Source: Poronia punctata
Taxonomy: Eukaryota > Ascomycota > Sordariomycetes > Xylariales > Xylariaceae
Assembly: GCA_022579005.1 (NCBI GenBank)
Contig: MU401559.1
Location: 1 to 64,000 of the forward strand
Length of the DNA stretch: 64,000 nucleotides
Direction: 5' to 3'
Shown here: positions 34,546-46,408 of the stretch, piece by piece
Layout of the letters: each line of letters opens with the position of its first letter
How positions within the stretch are numbered: the first letter of the stretch is position 1
Notes under the pieces: model-generated
Database searches by the model: none
The model's input: the letters and a program-made list of their open reading frames with translations, nothing else
What the model was told of the DNA's origin: nothing
Program-made: the position numbers and the translations under genes

Positions 34546-35283
34546 TGTTTTTGTTTGTTGGTTTGTTTGTTTGCTTGCGAATAGTCCGGCGGGTTTGTGG
34601 GTTTCCGTGGAAGAAATTAGTCGGGAGGCGCAAATGGTATTCGAGGGGGCTAGACAAGAGACCTGCTTTATTTTCTTTTTCAAAAAAAAGATTCAGAGAT
34701 GGTCTGGATGGAAAATTGAATCGTTGAACCTCGAAGCGTGGGGTAGAATCGACAGGGACACTTTTAGATGCCGTGGTGGGGCTATCACACTAACCTAACT
34801 TAGAGAATTACGTATGTACGAGTAGGTTTTAACTAGGTACTTGTTCTAGCTCCCCAGATACGCTCGGCGAAGGCGGTGTTATCGCGTTGACATGGACATA
34901 AAACCTTCGGACGGCGGGACAAAATACATCACGATACGATTAATCCTTAAAGCGTAGAAAAAAATCATCGTTCAGTTGGGCGTATTAGAGAACATATAAA
35001 CAATCGAGGGCCTCTCAGACACAGTCCGAATGGTCCCCCCACGCAGCCTGTTATCGTTATGCTGCAACTATAAAGGTTTTAAGGTCGGTATTCTTACCCA
35101 CCGGACCACGCTCTTCTCTCTCTCTTTCCATCTATCCCGTACATAAAAGCAGAGAAAACAGAAAATTGTGACGCCTTGCCCTGTAAATAGCCAACTTTTA
35201 ATACACAGACGGGGTATATGCGCAGGCGCGTTGACCGACACCGATATGCGCATACAAGGTGCAACCAGACCGTCGGGTCTGCT
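34546..35283. other. Between OTU gene and chitin synthase gene
   Basis: It holds the OTU promoter and the 3' flank of the chitin synthase gene, both on the minus strand. TACGAGTA lies at 34817. No gene seen. Confidence 0.5.
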
Positions 35284-38156
35284 TTACCGCCGGGCGAAGC
35301 AGCACATTATACCAGTTCTGCCAATGAACCACAGACATCCGATGAATCGGACGGCAGAGAGGACGGCAGTGGCAATGAGAAGGAACTTGAAGTAGTTCGC
35401 AGTTCGGTCCGAAGGTTCTCCCTAATGTCTGCATTAGCATACGGTTCTCAACCTAACCAGGTGTGGTAGACTTACATCGATTCCGAAGACGCGAAGACTG
35501 TTGCTCGTCACGCCGATGATCAAGGCGACGTTGGTAAAAAGCCAGGTGATGACGAGCGATGTACGGAAAGACTTGTACGAATCGTCGAGATCGGGCTTCT
35601 CCTCTTCCTCCTCCGCCTTGAATGGCGCCAGGGCACGTTTGACGGTCTGCTCGAACTGACTGTCGATATCTTCCTGGGGCTTTTCTATTTCTTCGATGGC
35701 CGCGTCACCCTTTTCGTCCTTGACCACTTGGGCTGTCGGCAGTGCTTCGGCCTTGTCGGAGCCCTTGGTACCCCACGAAACATCGTGCCAGTTGTTGAAG
35801 GCGTAGACGTTCAGGATGTTGATGTAGGTCGAGGCGAGAATCAGGTAAGACGGGAACGAATGGAACATGTGCCACGGGTCCAGATACAAGAATGAGGCGA
35901 TGTAGTAGAGTCCAAACGTAGCGAGCAGTGCTACAATGATGATACCGACCTCTGAGTTACTGGTAAACAACCCTTTAAGTGCGTCCCCAGGATCCCCGCC
36001 AAGTTTATTGGACGGGTTCGTGAACGCCTTGACAACCAGGTAGATGGAGAGAATGATAATGTAGAACTGAATCAGGCCGAACAAGGCAAAGGAACTAATG
36101 TATTGCCATTTTGTACCCTTTGGACGGTTGCCGAGCGCGAGGATGAACTGCAGGATGACAAATGCGATGTAGAAGTACTGAAGAATGACGTTGATGATGG
36201 GTGTAGCTGTGTCTCCGAAAGGCCAACCGTGTCTGCCCGTAGTCGGATCCGGAGTTCCGACAAGATCCATAATGACAGTGGTCGTTAGGTAGTAGGATGC
36301 CAAGCTGAACCAGGTGAAGACGACGTTTGCGATGTTGTAGATTAGTTGCAGGTGGAAGAAGAACATGCGGACGATGTTATGACCGCTCTTGTACATTCGG
36401 CCGAAGTGCATCAGTGAGTAGATCGAGGCAGCAAAGGAACCGTTGAGCCATCTTCGTCGTTGGCTGATGAATTCGGGAGCACCTTCGGGCACATCAGTTT
36501 CACCCTTGGCAGCCTTGATATACGTTAGATGCCACTTGGAGCCAGCCTTTGCCACAAGTTCGAAGCACAGAATTCGATCTTCAGCCAAGAACATGTTCTT
36601 CTTGAAAATGTTCATGCCTTCGATACCCTTCTTGCCTAGGATCTTGGACAGAGTGTGATCACCGTGGAAATACTGTTCAAGCGGTCGGCCCATAATGGCA
36701 CGGAAGCGGTAAGCCGAGAAGGCACCGGGAAGCACAGAGACGTAGCCGAAGGAACTCTCGAGAGGCTTATCCAAGATGTTGGAAATCTTGTATTCGAAGT
36801 TCTGCACGGCGACCAAGGGGTTGAGCAACTTCTTGCCGCCCTTGCCCAACATGGCATGGATCTCACCGCAAGCACCACCAAGATCCTTGTCGTTGTAGAA
36901 CCCTTCCCACAAAGCCAGCAGCGACTTGGTGCCTGGCTTGGTACCGGCATCGAGAAGAATGCAGACTTCGGGGTTCAAGATACGGCCAAAAGCATTGAAC
37001 AACCAACGATGAGAGTTGATCTTCTTGCTATTCTTCTGCTTCAAACAGAAGATCATCTGAACCGGCGGCATGGTCTGGGGGCTGTCATCCGTGGGGCGGA
37101 TTAGCTGTTGATTCGGCGTCACCGACAACTGGGTGGTGTATTCGAAGATATGCGCAACTGTTTCCTTGCCGTTGACTTCCTTCTTGACAACACCGTCTTG
37201 GAAGCACCCAACGGTCGCGAGAACATCCAGCGTTTCTTTGTCCGCCTTCTCGATACCGTCGAAGACGAAGCAAACGACAATCTTCTGCCAAGCAGGACCG
37301 CCCTTGTTCCAGAAAGTAGACTTCTTCAGGTTGACGATATCGCGGATATTCTGCATCACACCGTGCAGCGTTCGGGCGAATAGGACCTTGTCCTCGTTGT
37401 AATAGGTAATAGCGATGAGGAGCTCGGTGTGTCTGTTATACATGCGCGGCCGTAAATCATAGCCATTCTTGAGCGTGAAATCATTGGGATCGCACGTGGC
37501 GGCAGTATACCGCATGTTAGTGAACTCTCCAGTACCACTTTCTGCGTCACGGTACTTGGCCTGGACAGCATTCTTGATCGCACTGGGCACCGGGTAATCA
37601 ACACTCAGTACGGAGCCCTGAACTAGTTTGACTTTTCGTGTAGCGTAGCGCTTCAGTCCGCCGGGCGCTCCGCCGGGTTGCTGCCGGCGAAGCCAGCTTT
37701 CGTCGGAATCGACGGTTGAGGCCGGTCGGGGCGTGCCGTAGCCGAAGCCGGTATCCTCGAGCTGGTGACCAGCAAAGCTCCCTCCATATTCATTACTGTA
37801 GGGCTGCGGGGTTTGGGTTGTAGGAGGAGCGACGGTCGTGTACGACTCAGTTAAGCTATAGGCTGAGACAGGGCGTACAGGAGGAGTATGTGCGCCTAAT
37901 CGGTCCTGCTCGTAGTGGTGGCCGGGTGCCTGCCCGAGTAGGTGTCGCTGTGCGTCTGAATCGTCATCTTGCTCAGTGGGGGGCAGGTGATACTGCAAGA
38001 TGCGAGTTTAGATTAGCGGCCATCTTCCCGGCAATGAAGGGTTGAGGGAAGGCCCGTCCCGGCGGGTTAAAAGTTAAAACTTACTGTGCTTCCCGCGGGC
38101 AGGTCCTGAAGCCGATGCCCGTCAAAATCATTATTTCCAGGAGGATTGTACGCCAT
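35284..38156 (-). CDS. Class III chitin synthase
   Basis: Membrane enzyme that polymerises GlcNAc from UDP-GlcNAc into chitin. Class III, specific to filamentous fungi, acts at hyphal tips and septa (chs-1 in Neurospora, chsB in Aspergillus). Exons are 38085-38156, 35476-37992 and 35284-35421; introns are 92 and 54 nt with GTAAGT donors. The first exon gives [20 protein letters not shown], and the last restores [13 protein letters not shown]...[17 protein letters not shown]...CCFARR. Total 908 residues, usual for the class. It has a disordered N-terminus of about 130 residues, then [20 protein letters not shown], the GT2 core with LAEDR (495-497) and QRRRW (535-539), then about seven membrane segments. 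[18 protein letters not shown] and [15 protein letters not shown] are typical of class III. All catalytic motifs are intact. Confidence 0.96.
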
Positions 38157-39279
38157 GATTGCACCAGGCGCTGTACGCAATCGCGATCGCGATCACAGGC
38201 GATGATTAAATAAGACAAGTTACGACTATTTGTGGAAGTCTTGATGATGGCTACCTCTGACCAGGCAAAGGCCCAGGTCGGTAGTGAGATGATGATCTAA
38301 GGGCGCGAGCTCGTAGATCAACGTTCCACTCCAATGGCGGACAAAGGGGTTTGGGTGTCGATAGCGAGGCTGCTCTCAGGTAGACAACCGTCCCTATGAG
38401 CTGAGCCAAAATGAAGAGATGATGAAGCGCTCGATGCGAGGCGTCAAATCACCCAAAATACCAACTGCGGTTTGAGGGTTAAAAGGGAAAATCTCTTTGC
38501 AGTGATGAATCGCTTCCAGAAGAAAGTGCAGGGAGAAGTTGCGTGCAGGAGAGTGATGCCTTTGGGTAAACTCGTATTTTTTGGGGCTGGGATCTACAAG
38601 GAAGACTCCATCGATAGGTACCTCCCAGCTGTTCGCTTGGGTTACAAGCCAGGTACATTATACAGTATTCCAGCACTGTCCAAGCTATAAGTGACGGTTG
38701 GACCAATTACGGGATTTCTAGTCTCTAGACAAAGAGTGTTTGGGCGGCCGGTGTGGCTTAGCACACCTAGTTGGACATACTCAGATGAACCAAATCAGGG
38801 AAGAGGCTACATACAGCTACCTTAGCGACGTACTTGGACGCTGGCCACGTTACTCCTGCTTGTCCAAGCCTGCACTGCTTTTTCAGGGGACTCTGTAGAC
38901 TGCAAGTGCTTGAAACTGATGCAGCTTTGCAGTTCGACAGTCTGAAAAAGCACAAGATCGCAAGGTATCATGTTTCTCCGCACCTATTTACTACACATAA
39001 TTTATATATTTATTCCCTACGAGCATATCAGCGTTCAGTACCTATTTCCCTGTCTTTGGGCAAACAGGAGGGCTCTAGAATTGCTAGATACCAGGCAGGT
39101 AAGTAGGTATCTGTTTGTATTCAAATCCTAGACTGAGAGATGCATCAGCATCAGCATCATGTGCTAGCGCATAGGATGCACTGTTAGGGTATCATGCTAG
39201 TCGGCTTTGCCTTGCAGGTATCCACTCCAAATCTCATAGCCTGTCCAATGCCGGCGAGTACCGTACACTTGCCCCATCA
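38157..39279. other. Upstream of the chitin synthase gene
   Basis: The first 300-500 bp should hold the chitin synthase promoter and leader. CGATCGCGATCGCGATCAC-like tandem dyads lie near 38180-38200. Beyond about 38470 only short frames without domains are seen, up to the MITE. Confidence 0.45.
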
Positions 39280-39287
39280 ATCTCAGT
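39280..39287. repeat. Left 8-bp target-site duplication ATCTCAGT
   Basis: ATCTCAGT directly before the left end of the MITE; an identical copy follows the right end at 39838-39845. Confidence 0.9.
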
Positions 39288-39837
39288 CAGGGTTGTTAAA
39301 TTAGTATGTAGTAATTGGTACTACATGTAGTATTACTACATGTAGTAACGGTATAGTAACAAGATCTTAATACTAATGTAGTATTAGTATAGGCTATTAC
39401 TATACTACAAAAAGTGTAGTAATTTTGTAGTAATTTTTAGTATTACTACAATTACTACAAAATTACTACAATAATTTTTCTGAATTTTTTCCGAATTTTT
39501 CCGAATTTTTTCAAATTTTTTTTAATTGTTTTTTTTATTTTTTAAAAGTAAAAAAGTCAATTAAATTGTATATAGTGCATTTTTGCTAGACACTGTATGT
39601 TTACACTATACATATAATAGCATTTTGCTTTTTTATACAGTATTTACACTGTTTTTTTAATTAAAAATTAGTATTTTGTAGTAATTGTAGTACTACTACA
39701 TACTACAGTAGTATTACTATATGTAGTATTAGTATAGGCATTTACTAACCTATGTAGTATTAGTATAGGCTGTTACTAACTACATGTAGTATTAGTATAG
39801 GCAATTACTACATTAGTATTACTAATTTACAACCCTG
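39288..39837. mobile_element. Non-autonomous hAT-type MITE, 550 bp
   Basis: The element starts CAGGGTTGTTAAATTAGTA and ends with the inverted complement of CAGGGTTGTAAATTAGTA, so the terminal inverted repeats match over about 18 bp with one indel. Similarity resumes further in (TGTAGTAATTG on both sides). It is flanked by a perfect 8-bp duplication, the size and end sequence (CAGGG) known for hAT transposons. Inside are several copies of the palindrome CTACATGTAG (39321, 39336, 39780) and a subterminal repeat TGTAGTATTAGTATAGG, three times in tandem at about 31-bp spacing (39722-39815) and once near 39400. The core is AT-rich. There is no coding sequence, so it must depend on a transposase elsewhere. 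Confidence 0.88.
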
Positions 39838-39845
39838 ATCTCAGT
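39838..39845. repeat. Right 8-bp target-site duplication ATCTCAGT
   Basis: Identical to the 8 bp at 39280-39287. Confidence 0.9.
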
Positions 39846-42800
39846 GCTACATTTACACGTACCTACTTGTATCAAGCGCCTGTAATATGCTGATGCTCTT
39901 GGACACGTAGGTGTGTGTAGGTACATACAGCGTGAACTTGAAAATTTAAATGTACATATACCTTTTACAAGCCGTTGTTTATATAGACCTATATGTACAG
40001 ATTCTTATCCTTGGGTTGTGTCCTAGTGAAGAGACATGTACACATGCCAACTTGAATGTAACCCTATTGCAGAGTCTTAACCAACTAACAACCTTCAAAT
40101 ACGTCACATGTAAAACTCATCATGCTGGCAGGTAGGGATAAAATTGTAATAGTGTATTGTCTTCTATGGTATGTATAGTTCAAAATCATAAAGTGTTGCT
40201 TGTTGGCTGTACAGATATGTTGATGCTAAAAGCTTGCTATATATCACCTTTCTTTTATCACGAGCAGAACAGGAGGTGTAAGAATGTACTGCTGTGGGTA
40301 CACAGTATGCAAATGCAGATGCTACGGATGGATGTATCTTTAAAAGATTCATGTTATTCCAATAGGTACAAGAACACTAGTTCAGCTGACAATGTCCATC
40401 TCAGCCACAGCCTTTCATGCGACTCCGCACTGCCAGGAATTCTGTAAATAATCCCTAGCCTAACTTGATGAAGGGATCTAAACAAGTTAGAACCTAAATA
40501 GTATAGCGCTGTATATATAGCAAGAGGCTCATTCAGTTGCTATGCATGTGTTTTGCCGACTGCCCTGGTCTACAACTTCTTGCATTGCCTAGTATATCTG
40601 AGTACCTAGTTGGAAACGCATAGCTATCACTAGATTAAATCTCTAAATCTTTTCATAGAAATAGGAGAGCAGGTAGGTATGACAAACCTTGAGTGTCCTT
40701 TGTTTTGCTGAATCACTGTCTCTAAATACTGGATAGTCTAGACTAGGTACATGTAGGTAGGTACTACACAACCAAGAAGGTCTCCCTATTACCTACCTAC
40801 CCCTTTCAAGAGAGGATGGTAGGTATTTCTCCACAATAGGTAAGTACCTTGACTACCTAGTCTACCGTTCAGGGGTTACATGGCCTCCTATCAGTATCCC
40901 TTGTGTCACCAGGTAATAGTGAATATGAAACAGTCCATGTTGGATAGCCCGTCAATATACCCTCCCTGTGCGCTACAAACTCTAAATTGTTTATAGGAAG
41001 AAAGAAGGTCTTACAAATATTCAAGATGTGCAAAGGCCATCTCCATTTCAAAGCATAATAAATGTACACAAGCAAGGCTCAGTTAAGTCAGTGAAGAGCA
41101 AACCTTTTTTATACTCGTAAGATGGCGATGGGGCAAGTGCATTCGGCCGTCTCACCAACAGCAACAAGGGTCGTGGTATTAAAATAGCAACATTGGCACA
41201 ATTAAAAAGGGGGGCGCAGGCAAACCCTGATTAATCTTAGGTTACCCACCAACCACCGACTATACAGCAGAAGAGGTAGGTAAGTAAAGTTCTGTACACG
41301 TAGATCCTATTTGGCAAAGGTCGAAAGAGAGGTTACGATAGATTTTTGAAGGAGTTACATCTTACCACGCTGTCCAAGCAGGATCCCAAACTGCGGTATG
41401 CGTTCGTTGCCTTTGGTCTGAACTAGCCCCGTATATTTCATAAGTGATTTGGTACTGGATTGAAAGATATTGGAGATGGGTGTGCGTAATAAACCAAAAC
41501 CCTGGCCAGTTAACCCCCAATTTAAAACGTTTTATTGCTTGCAACTAACTTCCAAAGAAGTCGGCCACCGCCTTCACGCAACAACCTTGATGGCATCCAG
41601 GGGGTCTTTTGGCTCAACACAACCATGTCATGTCCTTGCTTCTCTCTTTTCCCCCTTTAGACACCAGTTCAACACTGCATCCTGTTAACACTACCTAATT
41701 ATAGGCCTCCAGGAGCCATGCAAATAGCTTTTCAAAAGATACGGTAGTGATTCGTAGATAAGTTTGGTTGTCGGTAATTTTGAAAAACAGTATTGTCAGT
41801 GAATCTCTGGGTAGAGACCTCAGAGGGTGCGGTATGAAAACTCTACGTACTGAGAAGATTGTGAGTTTTGTTGCTCTATAATTGTATTGCATAGCCCCTA
41901 TCTCCACGGTTTTCTTTGGTCAGGCTGGGTCGTACACGGTATAACAAGAGGACCTGACTCTGGATATCCATCTAGGGATGGGGAAACATGGTTGGAGTCA
42001 GGACCATCAGAGCAAAGCCCTTACAGGGAATGTAGGTAGTCCAAGGAGCTATGTGACGAATACTTGTCTATGCTATATGCGTGCTACAACACATGCTTCG
42101 ATTTCCCCAGTCAGACCACGGCTGAAATACGAGTAATACAAAGACTACCTACCTGAAGTGTTTTACTCGAGTTGCAGAAACAGAGACTCAAAGGACCGTC
42201 AGCCAGTTCTGTTATACCGAGGGACATCAATCGTTGATAGCAGACCACTTCGTCATAGCCGAGTGGCATCCGGAAGTCCGTGACGACTAATGGACCTGTA
42301 TGGCCGTCTTCTGGGCAATTTTCAGCTCAAAAGCCTTTCTTGTAAGGCCGACGGCCCCGCACCATCTCTAAGGGGACGGACCACATCTTTCGGCAAGCTT
42401 CAGCTGGAGGCCGAAGTCTTCGTTCAGGAACAGGACACAGTTGGCAAATGGTCTAACAACGGTTAAGGCATCACTCCAGGCCGAAGCACTCGGGTCGCTT
42501 CGATCCGTGGCGATACCTACCATCAAGTCTCCCACCGGCTAAAAAGTAATGATACTGAGCCCCCTTGGGACTCGTTCATCCGGGATCATAATCATTCACC
42601 AGTCCACAATATTGGTGAATTCGATTGGCCGGGTCCTGAAATTCGTCAATTCCGAGGCAGGCGTATGACAATATCGTACCAGACTAGGTGGACTACCTCG
42701 ATGGTTCCCTATCGCCTTTCAAGACCGTTCATCTCCCAAGCAGAGCACATCTTCCGGCATGGAGCCCGGGGGCGTAGAATGTTGCAGAGGGCGCTGACTC

Positions 42801-45800
42801 CTGAGAAGTTGACTGTATCGTAAACGGTTAGGAGTCAGGTAGATATCCAGAGGACCAGAGGCACTGACGTTTCAGATTTTAGCTACCATTCTACCTTGAA
42901 GGGCAATAGGTACGTCCTGAACATACTCATACGAAATGATGCTTCTCTCCTTATATGCGAGAGAATGCACCATATGTTGTTGAGTTTTTTCTAGCTCATA
43001 TCGAGTCAACGCGGCTCAATTGACAACCTTTGAAGTAGTACCCTATGGAAACCATTCCGTTTTAAGATCCGTTTCGAAAAGGATGGATGTTCGACAAGCA
43101 TTTGTACGTGCATAAACGTAGTAGGCGCGGGTGCATAAACCATTTTGCCCGTGGTCGCGGAAAGCCTGAGAAAAACGGCAGCTCCCATTTGTTCACATTG
43201 CAGAAAGTGGAACCAGGAACGAGCCTGCCCCCCCCCTGCCCAACCAGATCCCAACGAGGCTGTGCAGCAGTATCTTCACCTCTCCCATCTCCTACGCATA
43301 ACCTGCCGATAGTCTGCTAACTAATCCATGTCCGTGTACCTATTTGATAGTATACCTACTTTGATATATGGATACAACCTTGCAAAGGACCGGAACTTGC
43401 ATACTTTAAAGATGTGTATGCTGGGTCCTAGTCCGCGCAAGTGTACACCCCCCTCTCAGCTGTGGGGAGCGAGTGTGGACTGTAAAACAAGCGAACGAAT
43501 GATCACGAGCAAAAATAAGATCCGGAAAGATAGGTGTTGGTACACGGCAGATGGTGTTTGTTCTCAGGCAACCTATAGTCTTCTAGATACCTCATGTATC
43601 TATCAAACCCACCTACACATCAACATGTTGGCACCCGTTTGTCTCACGTTGGCAAGCACCAATAACGGGTTCAATAATTTGTTGGCGTCGTCGTGGTCCG
43701 ACACGGTTGCAGTCTAGGTCGCTTCTTCGGATCTTTTTATAGTCCATAGCTATTATATTGCCCGGCGGTAGGGCTCTGGCGAGTTGTGCAAGTGTTCCTA
43801 TGGCAATCTACGTGTACGATCTAGTTGGTAACCCCTTGTTCATAGCATGTATGGCCTGCGCAAATATCGACGTCTACTCGTAGCATACACACATATCAGC
43901 AAGTGGAAATTTTGTCAACATGAGCCAGTAAGAGACCAGAGGACATTTTCCGACACGGAGGCTATATATGTGGTCTTGAACTATACCTAGGTGTTAAAGG
44001 TGAAGAAAGCAAATGTGTCGGATGCAATACAAACCATAACTCTCATTTTGTCATGCGAGGATTTTGCGTAGTACCCAAGCATCTATTACTACTCGTATTT
44101 CAACTTACCTCAAGGGAGCTCGGTATAACAATGTGCTGTCAGAATCCAATCCACGCCTTACAAGACTGCGGGAGGGCACATATTGAGCGTCGCTTCCATG
44201 CAGCAACCCAGACAAGGTAAAAGTTGGCATTGAAAATATGAATTCAACTGGTTCATGGTAGTCGAACTACAATTCCATTTTATTTGAAACCACATGAGAG
44301 CACAGAGTGGTAGGTAAAGCGCCTTTTCTAAATCCAAAAAGCCACCGAGGCTCAAGGTTGTTGAGCGACACGAAATAACCAAACTTTGTTCCCGTCCGTC
44401 GGCTCTTTGCTGTTGATAATGCGCCGGTCCAGGTTTGCAATAACGGGACACGCGGCAGTTCCCGTATTGTAGTAAAAACGTGACAACGGATATGGACAGT
44501 GGCCATGGAATTTATGTCATGAGTTGATGATTCCAAAGACCTATCGTAGGTATTCTACTTCGCCCCACCTCGTGAAGCCCTGACAGGTCTGACATATCGT
44601 TGTTGGAGATGCGTGGTGTGAGGGTAAGTACTTGGTTAGGGGGCTACAGGTTAGCCCGTTACTCGTACGAGTAGGTGGTATATTGTTAGAAGAGCAAAAT
44701 CTGAGTCGATCTACACACGTACGAGTGTAGGTATCAGGGGGCAAAAGGTATCTACGACTACGAGTACCTAGTGTTCACCTTGCACCACACTAACCGCCAT
44801 TACATAAGAGCTAAAGAGAGATGTGAGAGGGTATGCACCTATTCATGCAAGCAATCCGTCCTGCGACGGCCGTTGATCATCATGTGGCGTAGTGGTGATC
44901 TAGTATAGTAACACGAGGATCTCTTGGTCTAGCCCGCCCACCAGTAGATGGCCAGAGACTTGCATCTGTCAATCTAGAATTTCAAGGAATATTGCATAAG
45001 TCCGGCAGTACAATTCACAAGCAACCCAATGTGTGGCTTGCAAACTCTATACTTGTACGGAGTAGATATAGAAATCTACACACATCGACAGCGAGTTCAT
45101 TCACATTTAAACAATAATGCGCACTCTATCGCCTAATCCAGAGACTGTCTCTGAAATATAACACACATTGTCATTGCGGAATATACATACAGGGTATACT
45201 CCATACCTATCAATATCAGTTAACAAATGTGTAGGTTACATACTTGTAGACATTCGATATGAGGGTAAGCAGGGCATCTGACTTTATCACACCTGATATA
45301 CCCACGAGTCCTGTCCATATTATCTGTGCACTCATACTCGTAGACTTTTGACTTCATGTTGCTGAGCCGGCCCTCATTCCTTACCGGGCGCTAGATCCTC
45401 TTTAGCGGCGCGCGACTCCCACTAATTAGAGCGAATCAGATGTCCTAACCACCGCTTTTGGCTTGATGCTGACTTCCAAGGTTGTTCGACATCGAGCCTG
45501 GTACCCACAATTTGTGTTTCCAGTACCCCTTGCGCGGGGCAGCACGCAAGCCAACGACAGGGTGGACAGGGCTTGGCCACCTTGGGTGGAGAGTTTCTGT
45601 TTCTCTAGGCAGGTACTACCCTCCCTAATAAATGAGTTAATTACTAGTTACATACAACGGACATGGTCCTAGACTGGGGCTCCAATATCAAATGGGCCAA
45701 TCTCATTGGCGCCTTGACCTTGGCCCAGGCCAGTCTGTGCTATTCCGTCCCTTTCCCCCTTCATTGTTTGCTGCTGCTGCTAGTTTGCTCCCCCCAGACC

Positions 45801-46408
45801 CCAACCATCCGTCACAATCGTTCATTTACGTTCTCTCTCTAAATCCACTCGTCGGCCTTCCCTTAACTAACCCACAGCATCACGCACTTGAAGCCCATCC
45901 ACCACTGGTTATTTGCTGCCAGCGACGTTGTTGACAACCGCCGGCTCTACCGTCTTCGACTTCCCGGATACTAGATGTTCCTCATGTCGCTTTAGAATTC
46001 TTCGTATAGCCAGCGATTGCTATATTGTTATTGTCTTTGTCTTTCTTTTCATTGAGCTAGTCTCCTCGTCACTCGTTTATCAACCATTGCTTTCAGTTTA
46101 CCGACCAATTTACCGATCCCCTATTGAACGCCGCACATCTTCTACGCCCCCGACTGGTTTCATACCATTTCTGCATCCATCGATCGCCCAGTTATTCGAT
46201 ACCGCTCAATCAGGCGTATGCTACCAGGTCTCTTCAATTTCCGCAGTCGACGTAACAAAACTTTACCGATACAAACAACATCTTTATCGCGTACATCAAT
46301 TCCGCTTCCGATCCGTATACGTGGTTAGGCATTTCGTAGCGGCCAAAAATATCAATATTTCCATCGGTATTCGTTTTTGAACAATATCAAATTACAGAAT
46401 ACGTATTC
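39846..46408. other. Long gene-poor region up to the Opy2 gene
   Basis: About 6.5 kb with no gene I can support. Octamers TACTCGTA/TACGAGTA occur near 41112, 44660-44673 (as one 14-bp palindrome) and 44759. The stretch at 42120-42900 has higher GC and gene-like texture but stops in every frame, so it may be a decayed gene or repeat. The open frames at 43328-43717 and 45913-46380 have no known domain; the second probably lies in the long 5' leader of the Opy2 gene. Confidence 0.45.
44660..44673. repeat. 14-bp palindrome TACTCGTACGAGTA
   Basis: A perfect dyad made of one TACTCGTA and one TACGAGTA sharing the central TA. It is a head-to-head form of the octamer found singly elsewhere in intergenic DNA of this window. 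Confidence 0.9.

Noticed and set aside
35284..38156. Class I or II chitin synthase
   Set aside because: [20 protein letters not shown], the C-terminal [18 protein letters not shown] and the length of 908 residues fit class III.
43328..43717. 129-codon open frame
   Set aside because: No domain, mixed composition and isolated in a gene-poor region; expected by chance in this much intergenic DNA.
45913..46380. 155-codon open frame before the Opy2 gene
   Set aside because: It ends just before the Opy2 start, has no domain, and fits a long 5' leader better.
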